A DNA stretch of 18,266 bases from Limiplasma pullistercoris (GTDB lineage Bacteria > Bacillota > Clostridia > Christensenellales > Aristaeellaceae): the NCBI GenBank assembly GCA_018715165.1, contig DVMC01000110.1, positions 1 to 18,266 of the forward strand, written 5' to 3'. Each line of letters opens with the position of its first letter. The first letter of the stretch is position 1. The notes under the pieces were generated by a model, which was given only the letters and a program-made list of their open reading frames with translations, was not told the origin of the DNA and did not search any database. Shown here piece after piece: positions 7,754 to 13,721 of this stretch. Position numbers and translations under genes: made by a program.

Positions 7754-7786
7754 GGGACGGGAAAAGGTGTTTCCCGCCCGTTTTTT
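7754..7786 (+). terminator. Plus-strand terminator-like hairpin between the GNAT and MATE genes
   Basis: GGGACGGGAAA (7754-7764) pairs with TTTCCCGCCC (7770-7779), 10 bp with one bulged A and a 5-nt loop. G and a run of six T (7781-7786) follow on the plus strand. On the minus strand, where both flanking genes lie, no T-run follows, so the orientation is opposite to the local genes. Confidence 0.6.
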
Positions 7787-8585
7787 ATGCCTGGGCAGAG
7801 CGGTACAGCTCCCATGCGTCATAGGGGCCGGCAAGGCGGTAACCAAGCCGCAGGGCCAGGGCGACCGATTCCAGATTGGCCGCGTCCCAGCTGGGATAGA
7901 GGCCGCGGTCCAGGCAGGTCAGTATCAGCCGGGCGCAGCAGGCCAGCGCCACACCGCGCCTGCGCATGTCCTTGCGGGTTTCCACCTGAACCTCGATGCC
8001 CCCGCTGAAACACACATAGGATGACGCGCCGCCCACCAGTTCGCCGCCGCGCAGGGCAGCCACACCCAGCCCGCGGGCCATGAAGTCATCTGCGCCGCGG
8101 AATTGCTCGCAGAAGGATCTTGACCAGGGCGCCTGCATGGCCAGGCCGCAGGTCTCGCGGTCAAACGGACGCAGCTCCACCTCCGGGGGCGCGGAGGCGG
8201 CAAAGCGCGCCAGGCGCTCCCGGTCAAAGGCTTCGCCGCCCTTGTGAAAGGCGTAGCGCCGCGTGAGCGCCGCATCGCCTGCAAACACATCGGGCGCCAG
8301 CGCCGAAAGCACAGGGTCGCGCGCCGCAAGAATGGCGTAGCGTCCCGCATGCTCGCGCTTCCACGCCGTCAGCAGGCTCCGGGCGGCCGGGATCTCCCGT
8401 GCCGCAAGAAACAGGAAATCCGCGCATTCAGCCAGCGCTCCGCCGGGGGCGTCCTGCAGCGTCCAGACGCTGCCCATCGTTCCTTCCAGCGCGGAGACGA
8501 TCAGCATTTCCGGCCAGCCCGCAAAAAGAGGCGCAACGGCTTGCATGGCCTGTGCCCCTTCGACTCTGATCAGGGCCTGTCCCAT
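7785..8585 (-). CDS. GNAT family N-acetyltransferase
   Basis: A 266-residue acetyltransferase resembling the family named GNAT acetyltransferase (PF12746 type, by recall). The N-terminal domain has APLFAGWPEMLIVSALEGTMG. The C-terminal half carries the acetyl-CoA fold: GLGVAALRGGELVGGASSYV, IEVQVETRKDMRRRGVALACCARLI (motif A, RRRGVA, pyrophosphate-binding), then YPSWDAANLESVALALRLGYRL (motif B). It probably acetylates an amine on a small molecule or protein; the substrate is unknown. The ATG at 8585 overlaps the end of the upstream nucleotide-sugar dehydratase gene by 16 nt and has no good ribosome site, suggesting translational coupling. An ATG at 8546 has AAGGGG 8 nt upstream and would be 23 nt after that gene. 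I keep 8585 because family members carry residues before the PLF block. It is in the purC operon. Confidence 0.82.
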   Translation of the reverse strand: MGQALIRVEGAQAMQAVAPLFAGWPEMLIVSALEGTMGSVWTLQDAPGGALAECADFLFLAAREIPAARSLLTAWKREHAGRYAILAARDPVLSALAPDVFAGDAALTRRYAFHKGGEAFDRERLARFAASAPPEVELRPFDRETCGLAMQAPWSRSFCEQFRGADDFMARGLGVAALRGGELVGGASSYVCFSGGIEVQVETRKDMRRRGVALACCARLILTCLDRGLYPSWDAANLESVALALRLGYRLAGPYDAWELYRSAQA

Positions 8586-9601
8586 TCGGCGAGCGTCTGC
8601 TGGATATATGCCAGCCCCAGCAGTTTTTTCTTGACCTCTTCCACGCTCAAAAGGCGAGTGTTGCTGGAGTTGAACTCGGTCAGCAGGTTGCGGTCCTGCT
8701 CGCCGGTCACCACGTATTTGTCATAATTCAGGTCACGCGCGTCGGAGGGCACGCGGTAAAAGTCGCCCATATCCTCGGCATGCGTGCATTCCTCGTTGGT
8801 CAGCAGGGTTTCGTACATCTTTTCGCCGTGACGGATGCCGATGATGCGTACGGGATGCTCCGGCGCATGAAATACCTCCTTGACCGCCTGCGCCAGCACC
8901 CCGATGGTGCAGGCGGGGGCCTTCTTGACCAGAATATCCCCGCTGTGCGCATGCTCGAAGGCGAAGAGCACCAGCTCCACCGCCTCCTCCAAGCTCATGA
9001 TGAAACGGGTCATATCCGGGCTTGTCACAGTGATGGGCTGACCCGAGCGGATCTGCTCGATAAACAGCGGAATGACCGACCCGCGCGAGCACATGACGTT
9101 TCCGTAGCGCGTGCCGCAGATGAGCGTGCGTTCCGGGCTGACGGTGCGCGCCTTGGCCACGAACACCTTCTCCATCATGGCCTTGGAGGTGCCCATGGCG
9201 TTGACGGGATAGGCCGCCTTGTCCGTGGAGAGGCAAATGACCTTGCGCACGCCCTCCTCAATGCAGGCGGTGAGCACGTTGTCCGCGCCCAGCACGTTGG
9301 TTTTGACCGCTTCGATGGGGAAAAACTCGCAGGAAGGCACCTGCTTGAGCGCCGCCGCATGAAAGAGATAGTCCACGCCATGAATGGCGTTTTTCACGCT
9401 GGAAAGCTCGCGCACGTCACCGATGTAGTATTTGATCTTGTCGTTCTGGTAATGATGCCGCATGTCATCCTGCTTTTTTTCGTCACGGCTGAAAATGCGG
9501 ATCTCACCGATATCAGTATCCAAAAAACGCTTGAGCACCGCCTCGCCAAAGGAGCCGGTGCCGCCGGTGATCATCAGCGTCTTGCCGCTGAAAGGCGTCA
9601 T
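8570..9601 (-). CDS. capE: UDP-N-acetylglucosamine 4,6-dehydratase / 5-epimerase (CapE/FnlA-like)
   Basis: A 343-residue extended SDR enzyme that in its family converts UDP-GlcNAc to a 4-keto-6-deoxy sugar, the first step to UDP-N-acetyl-L-fucosamine or related surface sugars. Features are the NAD(P) motif GGTGSFG (13-19), IFSRDEKKQDDMRHHY (37-52), HAAALKQVPSCEF (81-93), LSTDKAAYPVNAMGTSKAMMEKV with the unusual Met136/Lys140 in place of Tyr/Lys as in CapE, CGTRYGNVMCSRGSVIPLF, and the CapE-like end MGDFYRVPSDARDLNYDKY. Length is normal. The ATG at 9601 has AGGAGG with 7-nt spacing. An ATG at 9607 would overlap the purC stop as ATGA but is too close to the ribosome site. The usual partners for FucNAc synthesis (CapF, CapG) are absent here, so they are either elsewhere or the product differs. 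It lies directly behind purC. Confidence 0.88.
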   Translation of the reverse strand: MTPFSGKTLMITGGTGSFGEAVLKRFLDTDIGEIRIFSRDEKKQDDMRHHYQNDKIKYYIGDVRELSSVKNAIHGVDYLFHAAALKQVPSCEFFPIEAVKTNVLGADNVLTACIEEGVRKVICLSTDKAAYPVNAMGTSKAMMEKVFVAKARTVSPERTLICGTRYGNVMCSRGSVIPLFIEQIRSGQPITVTSPDMTRFIMSLEEAVELVLFAFEHAHSGDILVKKAPACTIGVLAQAVKEVFHAPEHPVRIIGIRHGEKMYETLLTNEECTHAEDMGDFYRVPSDARDLNYDKYVVTGEQDRNLLTEFNSSNTRLLSVEEVKKKLLGLAYIQQTLAEWDRP

Positions 9602-9603
9602 GG

Positions 9604-10338
9604 TCATTCCTCCTCGGTATTTTTGAGCACGTTGCCCGTCAGGCGGTGCAGCACCTCACGATAAGCCTCCTCCACATCGCCCAGGTCGTGACGGAAGCGG
9701 TCGATGTCCAGCGGCTCGTGGGTGCGCGCGTCCCAGAAGCGGCACGTATCGGGCGACACCTCGTCCGCCAGCAGGATCTCGCCGTGATAGCGGCCAAATT
9801 CCAGCTTGAAGTCGATCAGCTCAATGTTGATCTCCCGCATGCATTCGCTGAGGATGTCGTTGACCCGCAAGCTCATTTCCTCCATGCGCCGCATCTCCTG
9901 GGCCGTGGCGATCTCCATGGCAGTGATATGCGTCAGGTTCACCAGCGGGTCCTCCAGCTCCGGGTCCTTCAGGCAGTATTCCACCACGGTGTTCTTCAGC
10001 CGGGTGCCGTCCGGGTATCCGATGCGTTTGGCCAGACTTCCGGCCACGATGTTGCGCACCTTGATAGTCACAGGGATGATCTCCACCCGCTTGATCAGCG
10101 AGCAGCGGTTGTCGATCCGCCGGATAAAGTGGTTGGGTACGCCTTTTTGGGTCAGCAGCGTAAACATGTACTCGCAGATCAGGTTGTTGATCTCGCCCTT
10201 GCCGATGATGCGGCCACGCTTGAGCCCGTGAAAGGCAAAGGTCTCATCCCGGTAGTAGACCACCGCCTCGTCAGGGTTTTCAGTGGCGTAGAGGCGCTTT
10301 CCCTTTCCCTCGGCGATCATGTTGGTAATGCTGTTCAT
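9604..10338 (-). CDS. purC: Phosphoribosylaminoimidazole-succinocarboxamide synthase (SAICAR synthetase)
   Basis: A 244-residue enzyme of de novo purine synthesis that joins CAIR and aspartate using ATP. Diagnostic segments are AEGKGKRLY near the N-terminus (ATP site), GKGEINNLICEYMFTLL, GVPNHFIRR, VEIIPVTIKVRNIVAGSLAKR, DPLVNLTHITAM, and the signature IDFKLEFGRYHGEILLADE followed by VSPDTCRFWD. Length and domain order are those of the short bacterial PurC. The ATG at 10338 has GAGGAGG four nt upstream. It is the first gene of the minus-strand unit with its own promoter at 10380-10408. No other pur gene is adjacent; the following genes (nucleotide-sugar dehydratase, acetyltransferase, MATE exporter) are unrelated to purine synthesis, so purC here is detached from a classical pur operon. 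Confidence 0.96.
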   Translation of the reverse strand: MNSITNMIAEGKGKRLYATENPDEAVVYYRDETFAFHGLKRGRIIGKGEINNLICEYMFTLLTQKGVPNHFIRRIDNRCSLIKRVEIIPVTIKVRNIVAGSLAKRIGYPDGTRLKNTVVEYCLKDPELEDPLVNLTHITAMEIATAQEMRRMEEMSLRVNDILSECMREINIELIDFKLEFGRYHGEILLADEVSPDTCRFWDARTHEPLDIDRFRHDLGDVEEAYREVLHRLTGNVLKNTEEE

Positions 10339-10379
10339 GCTTCCTCCTCGCCATCCCGCGCGTAATATGGTTTCGCCTT

Positions 10380-10408
10380 ATTGTAGCACGCTTCGCCACC
10401 ATGCGCAA
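10380..10408 (-). promoter_or_regulatory. Promoter of the purC operon
   Basis: On the minus strand, TTGCGC (10403-10408), a 17-bp spacer and TACAAT (10380-10385) preceded by TGC, an extended -10. The two 23-bp repeats begin 8 bp upstream of the -35 box. No purine riboswitch fits in the short leader (about 35 nt). Confidence 0.7.
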
Positions 10409-10415
10409 GCACACG

Positions 10416-10461
10416 TGCAAAGCTGTGCTTCCAATGGTTGCAAAGCTGTGCTTCCAATGGT
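10416..10461. repeat. Perfect tandem duplication of a 23-bp unit
   Basis: 10416-10438 and 10439-10461 are identical, starting TGCAAAGCTGTGCTTCC and ending AATGGT. Each unit holds the dyad AAGC-TGT-GCTT. An inverted copy of the core (AAGCACA, 10407-10413) touches the purC -35 box. It lies between the divergent purC and rpiR promoters. Confidence 0.9.
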
Positions 10462-10503
10462 CCTTCTATCTCTGAAAGTAGCATTTTAATACTGAATGTA
10501 TTT

Positions 10504-10543
10504 TTGCAATTGACATTATTTTGTCTAAATGTTACAATTGCAA
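10504..10543. repeat. 9-bp perfect inverted repeat bracketing the rpiR promoter
   Basis: TTGCAATTG (10504-10512) and CAATTGCAA (10535-10543) are perfect inverted copies whose centres are 31 bp (about three helical turns) apart. One overlaps the -35 and the other the -10 hexamer, a layout expected for a repressor operator. Confidence 0.75.
10510..10538 (+). promoter_or_regulatory. Promoter of the rpiR-family regulator gene
   Basis: Consensus TTGACA (10510-10515), a 17-bp spacer and TACAAT (10533-10538) preceded by TGT, an extended -10. Both hexamers overlap arms of a perfect inverted repeat, suggesting repression, possibly autoregulation. Confidence 0.85.
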
Positions 10544-10589
10544 TACGTCCTAAAACAACATATTCAATTTTACAAGGAGAGGAGTTCCC

Positions 10590-11387
10590 GTGAAGTACGA
10601 GGACATTTTCGCCGCGATCAGCCGCCGTTACGGCACGTTTACCCGTATGGAGCAAAGCATAGCGGATTATGTGCTCGAACATGGAAAAGACGTTCTCAGC
10701 ATGAGCATCAGCGCATTGGCGCAGGCGTGCAATGTAGTGGACAGCACTGTATTCCGCTTCTGCCGCACGTTGGGCGTAAGCGGCTACCGCGACTTCCGCA
10801 CAGCGCTGGCGGTAAGCCTGTGTGCCAGGGAACAGGCCAGCGAGCCGTCCGCTGCCGACAGCGATCCTATCTCAGCCCAGATCCGGCACATCTACGACAG
10901 TTGTATCAACGCGCTGCGCGAAACCTACCAGCTGCTACAGCCCGGTCAGGTGGACGAGCTGGTGCGCCGGCTGATGCTGGCGGACCGCATTCTGGTCTTT
11001 GGCGCGGGCAAATCGATGGTATCGATGTTCGGCGCCTACCGCCAGCTCCTGCTGGCCATGCCCAAGGTCCACTGCGCGCTCAACGCGCACGAGCAGCGCC
11101 GGCTCTGTGCCACCGTCACGTCCAGGGACGCGGTCATCCTGTTTGTGCAAAACGACTCGCCCGCGTCTCTGACGGATTTGGCCAGACTGCTCCGCGGAAA
11201 GGGCTGCTACCTGATTCTCATTTCCCCTCTGTCCAAACTGTCCCTGAGCGTTCTGGCGGATAACACGCTCTTGTGCGGCGGATTTGACGGGGCGGGCACG
11301 GCGGTCAGCGCGCAGGCCTTCTTGATCGAGCTGATCTACAGGCTGTATCTGCAGCGTTTGGAAAATGCGCGCCGCGCCCTGATGTAG
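10590..11387 (+). CDS. RpiR/MurR family transcriptional regulator with SIS domain
   Basis: A 265-residue regulator. Residues ~1-75 form the RpiR-type helix-turn-helix (MEQSIADYVLEHGKDVLSMSI, SALAQACNVVDSTVFRFCRTLGVSGYRDFR). Residues ~105-250 form a SIS phosphosugar-binding domain, with LADRILVFGAGKSMVS as the nucleotide-like loop and RDAVILFVQNDS and KGCYLILIS as core strands. The family senses phosphorylated sugars and controls sugar, amino-sugar or cell-wall catabolism. The SIS loop is degenerate compared with catalytic SIS enzymes, as usual in regulators. The start is GTG at 10590 with AAGGAGAGGAG just upstream; the first in-frame ATG would cut the helix-turn-helix. It is divergent from the purC operon, and the repeats between them are candidate binding sites. 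No sugar catabolic gene adjoins it, so its target is unclear. Confidence 0.88.
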   Translation: MKYEDIFAAISRRYGTFTRMEQSIADYVLEHGKDVLSMSISALAQACNVVDSTVFRFCRTLGVSGYRDFRTALAVSLCAREQASEPSAADSDPISAQIRHIYDSCINALRETYQLLQPGQVDELVRRLMLADRILVFGAGKSMVSMFGAYRQLLLAMPKVHCALNAHEQRRLCATVTSRDAVILFVQNDSPASLTDLARLLRGKGCYLILISPLSKLSLSVLADNTLLCGGFDGAGTAVSAQAFLIELIYRLYLQRLENARRALM

Positions 11388-11464
11388 CGTAGGGACGACC
11401 TCGCAGCCTTCCTTCGCAGGCCATTGCTTTCCTAGATATACTTCTTCATTGCGCAAGAATCCTG

Positions 11465-11493
11465 TAAACAGCGGCTTGGTTTTGTGCTATGCT
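11465..11493 (+). promoter_or_regulatory. Promoter of the AraC-acetyltransferase / MFS pair
   Basis: TAAACA (11465-11470), a 17-bp spacer and TATGCT (11488-11493) preceded by TGC, an extended -10. A perfect 8-bp palindrome TTGCGCAA (11449-11456) lies just upstream of the -35 box and might be an operator. Confidence 0.55.
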
Positions 11494-11526
11494 AAGCGGA
11501 GAACGCGCACGGGGAGGAAAGGCGGC

Positions 11527-12345
11527 ATGGACAGCGACCGGCTTGGGATGATCGGCTCGGCCCTGGATTTCATCGAAGCCCATCTGGAGGACGACGTCAC
11601 GCTCGAGGCTGTGGCGCAGGCGGCGCATTATTCGAAATATCACCTGCACCGGGCGTTTTCCGGCGCATTGGGCACGACCCTGCACCAGTATGCCCGCCGG
11701 CGGCGGCTGACCGAGGCGGCGCGCCGTCTGGTAAATTCCCGCACGCCTTTGTGCGACCTGGCCCTGACTGCGGGCTACCGGAGCCAACAGGCATTCACCG
11801 ATGCCTTCCGCGCCATGTACAAGATTCCGCCGGCCGAATACCGCCGGCGGCGCGCTTTCTATCCCTTGCAGCTACCTATCCGCCTGTGTCCGCAGGCGCC
11901 CCTGTCCGCCATCCGTCCGGCACAGGAGAGGGATCTTCCGGCCTGGATGTCGCTGCTTCGGCAGGTGGTGGACGGCTATCCCCATCTAGACGAGGCGGAG
12001 CACTTGGCGTGGCTCAAAGCGCGCATGGCGCGGGGAGAAGCGCTTATTCTAAGCAGCGGCAGCCGGGCGGTTGGGGCGGTCGGTTTCCGTTGCGACACCG
12101 GCTGCGTCGATTACCTGGGCGTTCACCCGCAGTACCGCGTACCAGGCTTGTCCGCGCCGCTGCTCAGAGCTGTACGGCAAAGGGTTCCCTCACAGCGGGA
12201 ATTGAGCCTGACCACCTACCGGGAGCGCGATCCGGCAGACCCGGGTTATCGCAGGGAATGGAAGCGGCTTGGCTTTCTGGAAGGGGAGCTGCTGACGGAG
12301 TTCGGCTATCCCACCCAGCGCATGATTTGGCCCGTGCGCGGCTAG
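11527..12345 (+). CDS. AraC-family DNA-binding domain fused to a GNAT-like domain
   Basis: A 272-residue protein. Residues ~8-108 are a full AraC-type double helix-turn-helix (FIEAHLEDDVTLEAVAQAAHYSKYHLHRAF, then PLCDLALTAGYRSQQAFTDAFRAMYKIPPAEYRR). Residues ~126-270 look like an acetyltransferase fold: AIRPAQERDLPAWMSLL, ALILSSGSRAVGAVGF, VDYLGVHPQYRVPGLSAPLLRAV (motif A, RxxGxS), and WKRLGFLEG as the motif B region. In most AraC proteins the sensing domain precedes the DNA-binding domain; here the helix-turn-helix comes first and a GNAT-like domain follows, probably as ligand sensor or modifying enzyme. The ATG at 11527 has GGAGG 9 nt upstream; the frame is open back to 11449 but without a good ribosome site. 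The MFS exporter gene begins 3 nt after its stop, so it probably controls or cooperates with that exporter. Confidence 0.85.
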   Translation: MDSDRLGMIGSALDFIEAHLEDDVTLEAVAQAAHYSKYHLHRAFSGALGTTLHQYARRRRLTEAARRLVNSRTPLCDLALTAGYRSQQAFTDAFRAMYKIPPAEYRRRRAFYPLQLPIRLCPQAPLSAIRPAQERDLPAWMSLLRQVVDGYPHLDEAEHLAWLKARMARGEALILSSGSRAVGAVGFRCDTGCVDYLGVHPQYRVPGLSAPLLRAVRQRVPSQRELSLTTYRERDPADPGYRREWKRLGFLEGELLTEFGYPTQRMIWPVRG

Positions 12346-12348
12346 GGG

Positions 12349-13557
12349 GTGGGAGCGTTGAACCTGAACGTCAAACGTCGTGCGGCCCTGTTTCTCGTCA
12401 GCCAGAGCATCACTCTTTTCGGTTCCACGCTGGTGCAGATGGCCATCGTATGGTATGCCACGATTGCGACGGGTTCGGGGACATGGGTGGCCGCCTTCAG
12501 CATCTGCTCCTATCTGCCGCAGTTTGCGGTTTCCTTCATCGGCGGAGTATGGGCGGACCGCTTTCCCCGCAGGCTGCTGATTGCTGGGGCTGACCTGGGC
12601 ATCTCAGGCGTGACGCTGATCATGATTTTGTTCATGCCCATGCTCTCCGAAGCGCATGCGCTGCTGGCCGCCCTGCTTGTGCTCTCGGTGGTCCGTTCCG
12701 TGGGCGCGGGCGTGCAGACGCCGGCGGTCAACGCCACGGTCCCCCTTCTGGTGCCGGCGGACAGCCGCATGCGTTTCAACGGCATCAACGCCGCCGTACA
12801 GTCGGCTGTGCAGTTTGCCGCCCCGGCCGCGGCGGGCGCGGTGCTCGCCGCCGGCACGCTGCGCTCCACCCTCTGGCTGGACGTGGCCACCGCCGCGCTG
12901 GGCGTGGCGCTGCTTTTGCGCGTGCCGCTCCCCGCCGCTGCAAAAGGTCCGGCGTCCGAGCCCGTGTGGCGTTCCCTGCGGGACGGCGTGTCCTATGCCA
13001 TGCGCGAACGGTCGGTGGGCTGTCTGCTCGCCGTCTATGGCGCTTTTGTGTTTTTCTGCGTGCCCGGCGGGTTTCTGGCAGGGCTGCACGTGAGCCGGGT
13101 CTTTGGCGACAGCTACGGGCACCTTACCGCGACCGAGCTGGCCGGCTTTGCCGGCATGACGGCCGGCGGCCTTCTGATGGGCCTGTGGGGCGGCTTTGCC
13201 CAAAAGGAACGCACGCTGCTCGCAGGGCTGACCGTCTTCGCAAGCCTGTCCATCCTCATGGCATTTGTCGCCCGATTCGATGTTTATCTGGTCCTGATGG
13301 CGCTCTACGGCGTTGCGCTGACCACGGTTCAGACCACCGTTTCCACCCTGCTGCAGGAGCGCTCGGCGCCCGCCATGCAGGGGCGCGTGTTCGGACTGAT
13401 GGGCGCGGTCTATTCAGGCTGTATGCCGCTTGGAATGGCGGTGTTTGGGCTGCTGGCGGACCGGCTGCCGCTGCGGTGGCTGATGGCCGCCTCCGGCGCG
13501 GCGCTGCTGCTCCAGGTGGGAATGGCGGCGTTTGGGAGGCCGCGGCGCCGCGCCTGA
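12349..13557 (+). CDS. MFS efflux transporter, Mef (macrolide efflux)-like
   Basis: A 402-residue, 12-segment major facilitator. The start is similar to macrolide efflux proteins of the MefA type and other MFS_3-class exporters: SQSITLFGSTLVQMAIVWYAT, SYLPQFAVSFIGGVWADRFPRR (loop 2-3 motif A variant), IAGADLGISGV, and VRSVGAGVQTPAVNATVPLLVP. The second half contains LTTVQTTVSTLLQER, typical of this class, and GRVFGLMGAVYSG. It probably exports a lipophilic compound by proton antiport; drug resistance is not proven. The GTG at 12349 is three bases after the AraC-GNAT stop. A TTG at 12358 with GGGGGTGGGAG just upstream is an alternative start. Either way the two genes are translationally coupled. 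No clear terminator was found behind it; a T-run at 13587-13593 lacks a good stem. Confidence 0.88.
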   Translation: MGALNLNVKRRAALFLVSQSITLFGSTLVQMAIVWYATIATGSGTWVAAFSICSYLPQFAVSFIGGVWADRFPRRLLIAGADLGISGVTLIMILFMPMLSEAHALLAALLVLSVVRSVGAGVQTPAVNATVPLLVPADSRMRFNGINAAVQSAVQFAAPAAAGAVLAAGTLRSTLWLDVATAALGVALLLRVPLPAAAKGPASEPVWRSLRDGVSYAMRERSVGCLLAVYGAFVFFCVPGGFLAGLHVSRVFGDSYGHLTATELAGFAGMTAGGLLMGLWGGFAQKERTLLAGLTVFASLSILMAFVARFDVYLVLMALYGVALTTVQTTVSTLLQERSAPAMQGRVFGLMGAVYSGCMPLGMAVFGLLADRLPLRWLMAASGAALLLQVGMAAFGRPRRRA

Positions 13558-13627
13558 AGGACCTCCCCCGCTTCGTCTGCCACCGTTTTTTTGCTGTTCT
13601 TCCGCTTTCTAAAATTCCCGTCAGCGG

Positions 13628-13656
13628 TTTACAGGAAATAAGGACTGTGATATAAT
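13628..13656 (+). promoter_or_regulatory. Promoter of the ABC importer operon
   Basis: TTTACA (13628-13633), a 17-bp spacer and a perfect TATAAT (13651-13656) preceded by TGA, an extended -10. The leader to the binding-protein ATG is about 60 nt. Confidence 0.85.
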
Positions 13657-13721
13657 AGCAAAAAAGCTTCTAGTCCTTGCTTACACAGAACCGGCAAGCG
13701 AAAAAAGGAGGATTTCCAGGT

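Noticed and set aside
10416..10461. Tandem 23-bp repeat as a small CRISPR array
   Set aside because: The two copies are directly adjacent with no spacer, there are only two, and no cas gene is present.
10335..10682. Minus-strand frame of 115 codons upstream of purC
   Set aside because: It runs through the purC promoter, the repeats and the start of the rpiR gene, has no ribosome site and no recognisable domain.
11388..11464. Terminator behind the rpiR gene
   Set aside because: No stem with a following T-run could be found in the 77 bases before the next promoter.
13558..13627. Terminator behind the MFS gene at the T-run 13587-13593
   Set aside because: The T-run is present but the bases before it do not form a convincing stem; a weak CCGCT/AGCGG dyad comes after the T-run, not before.
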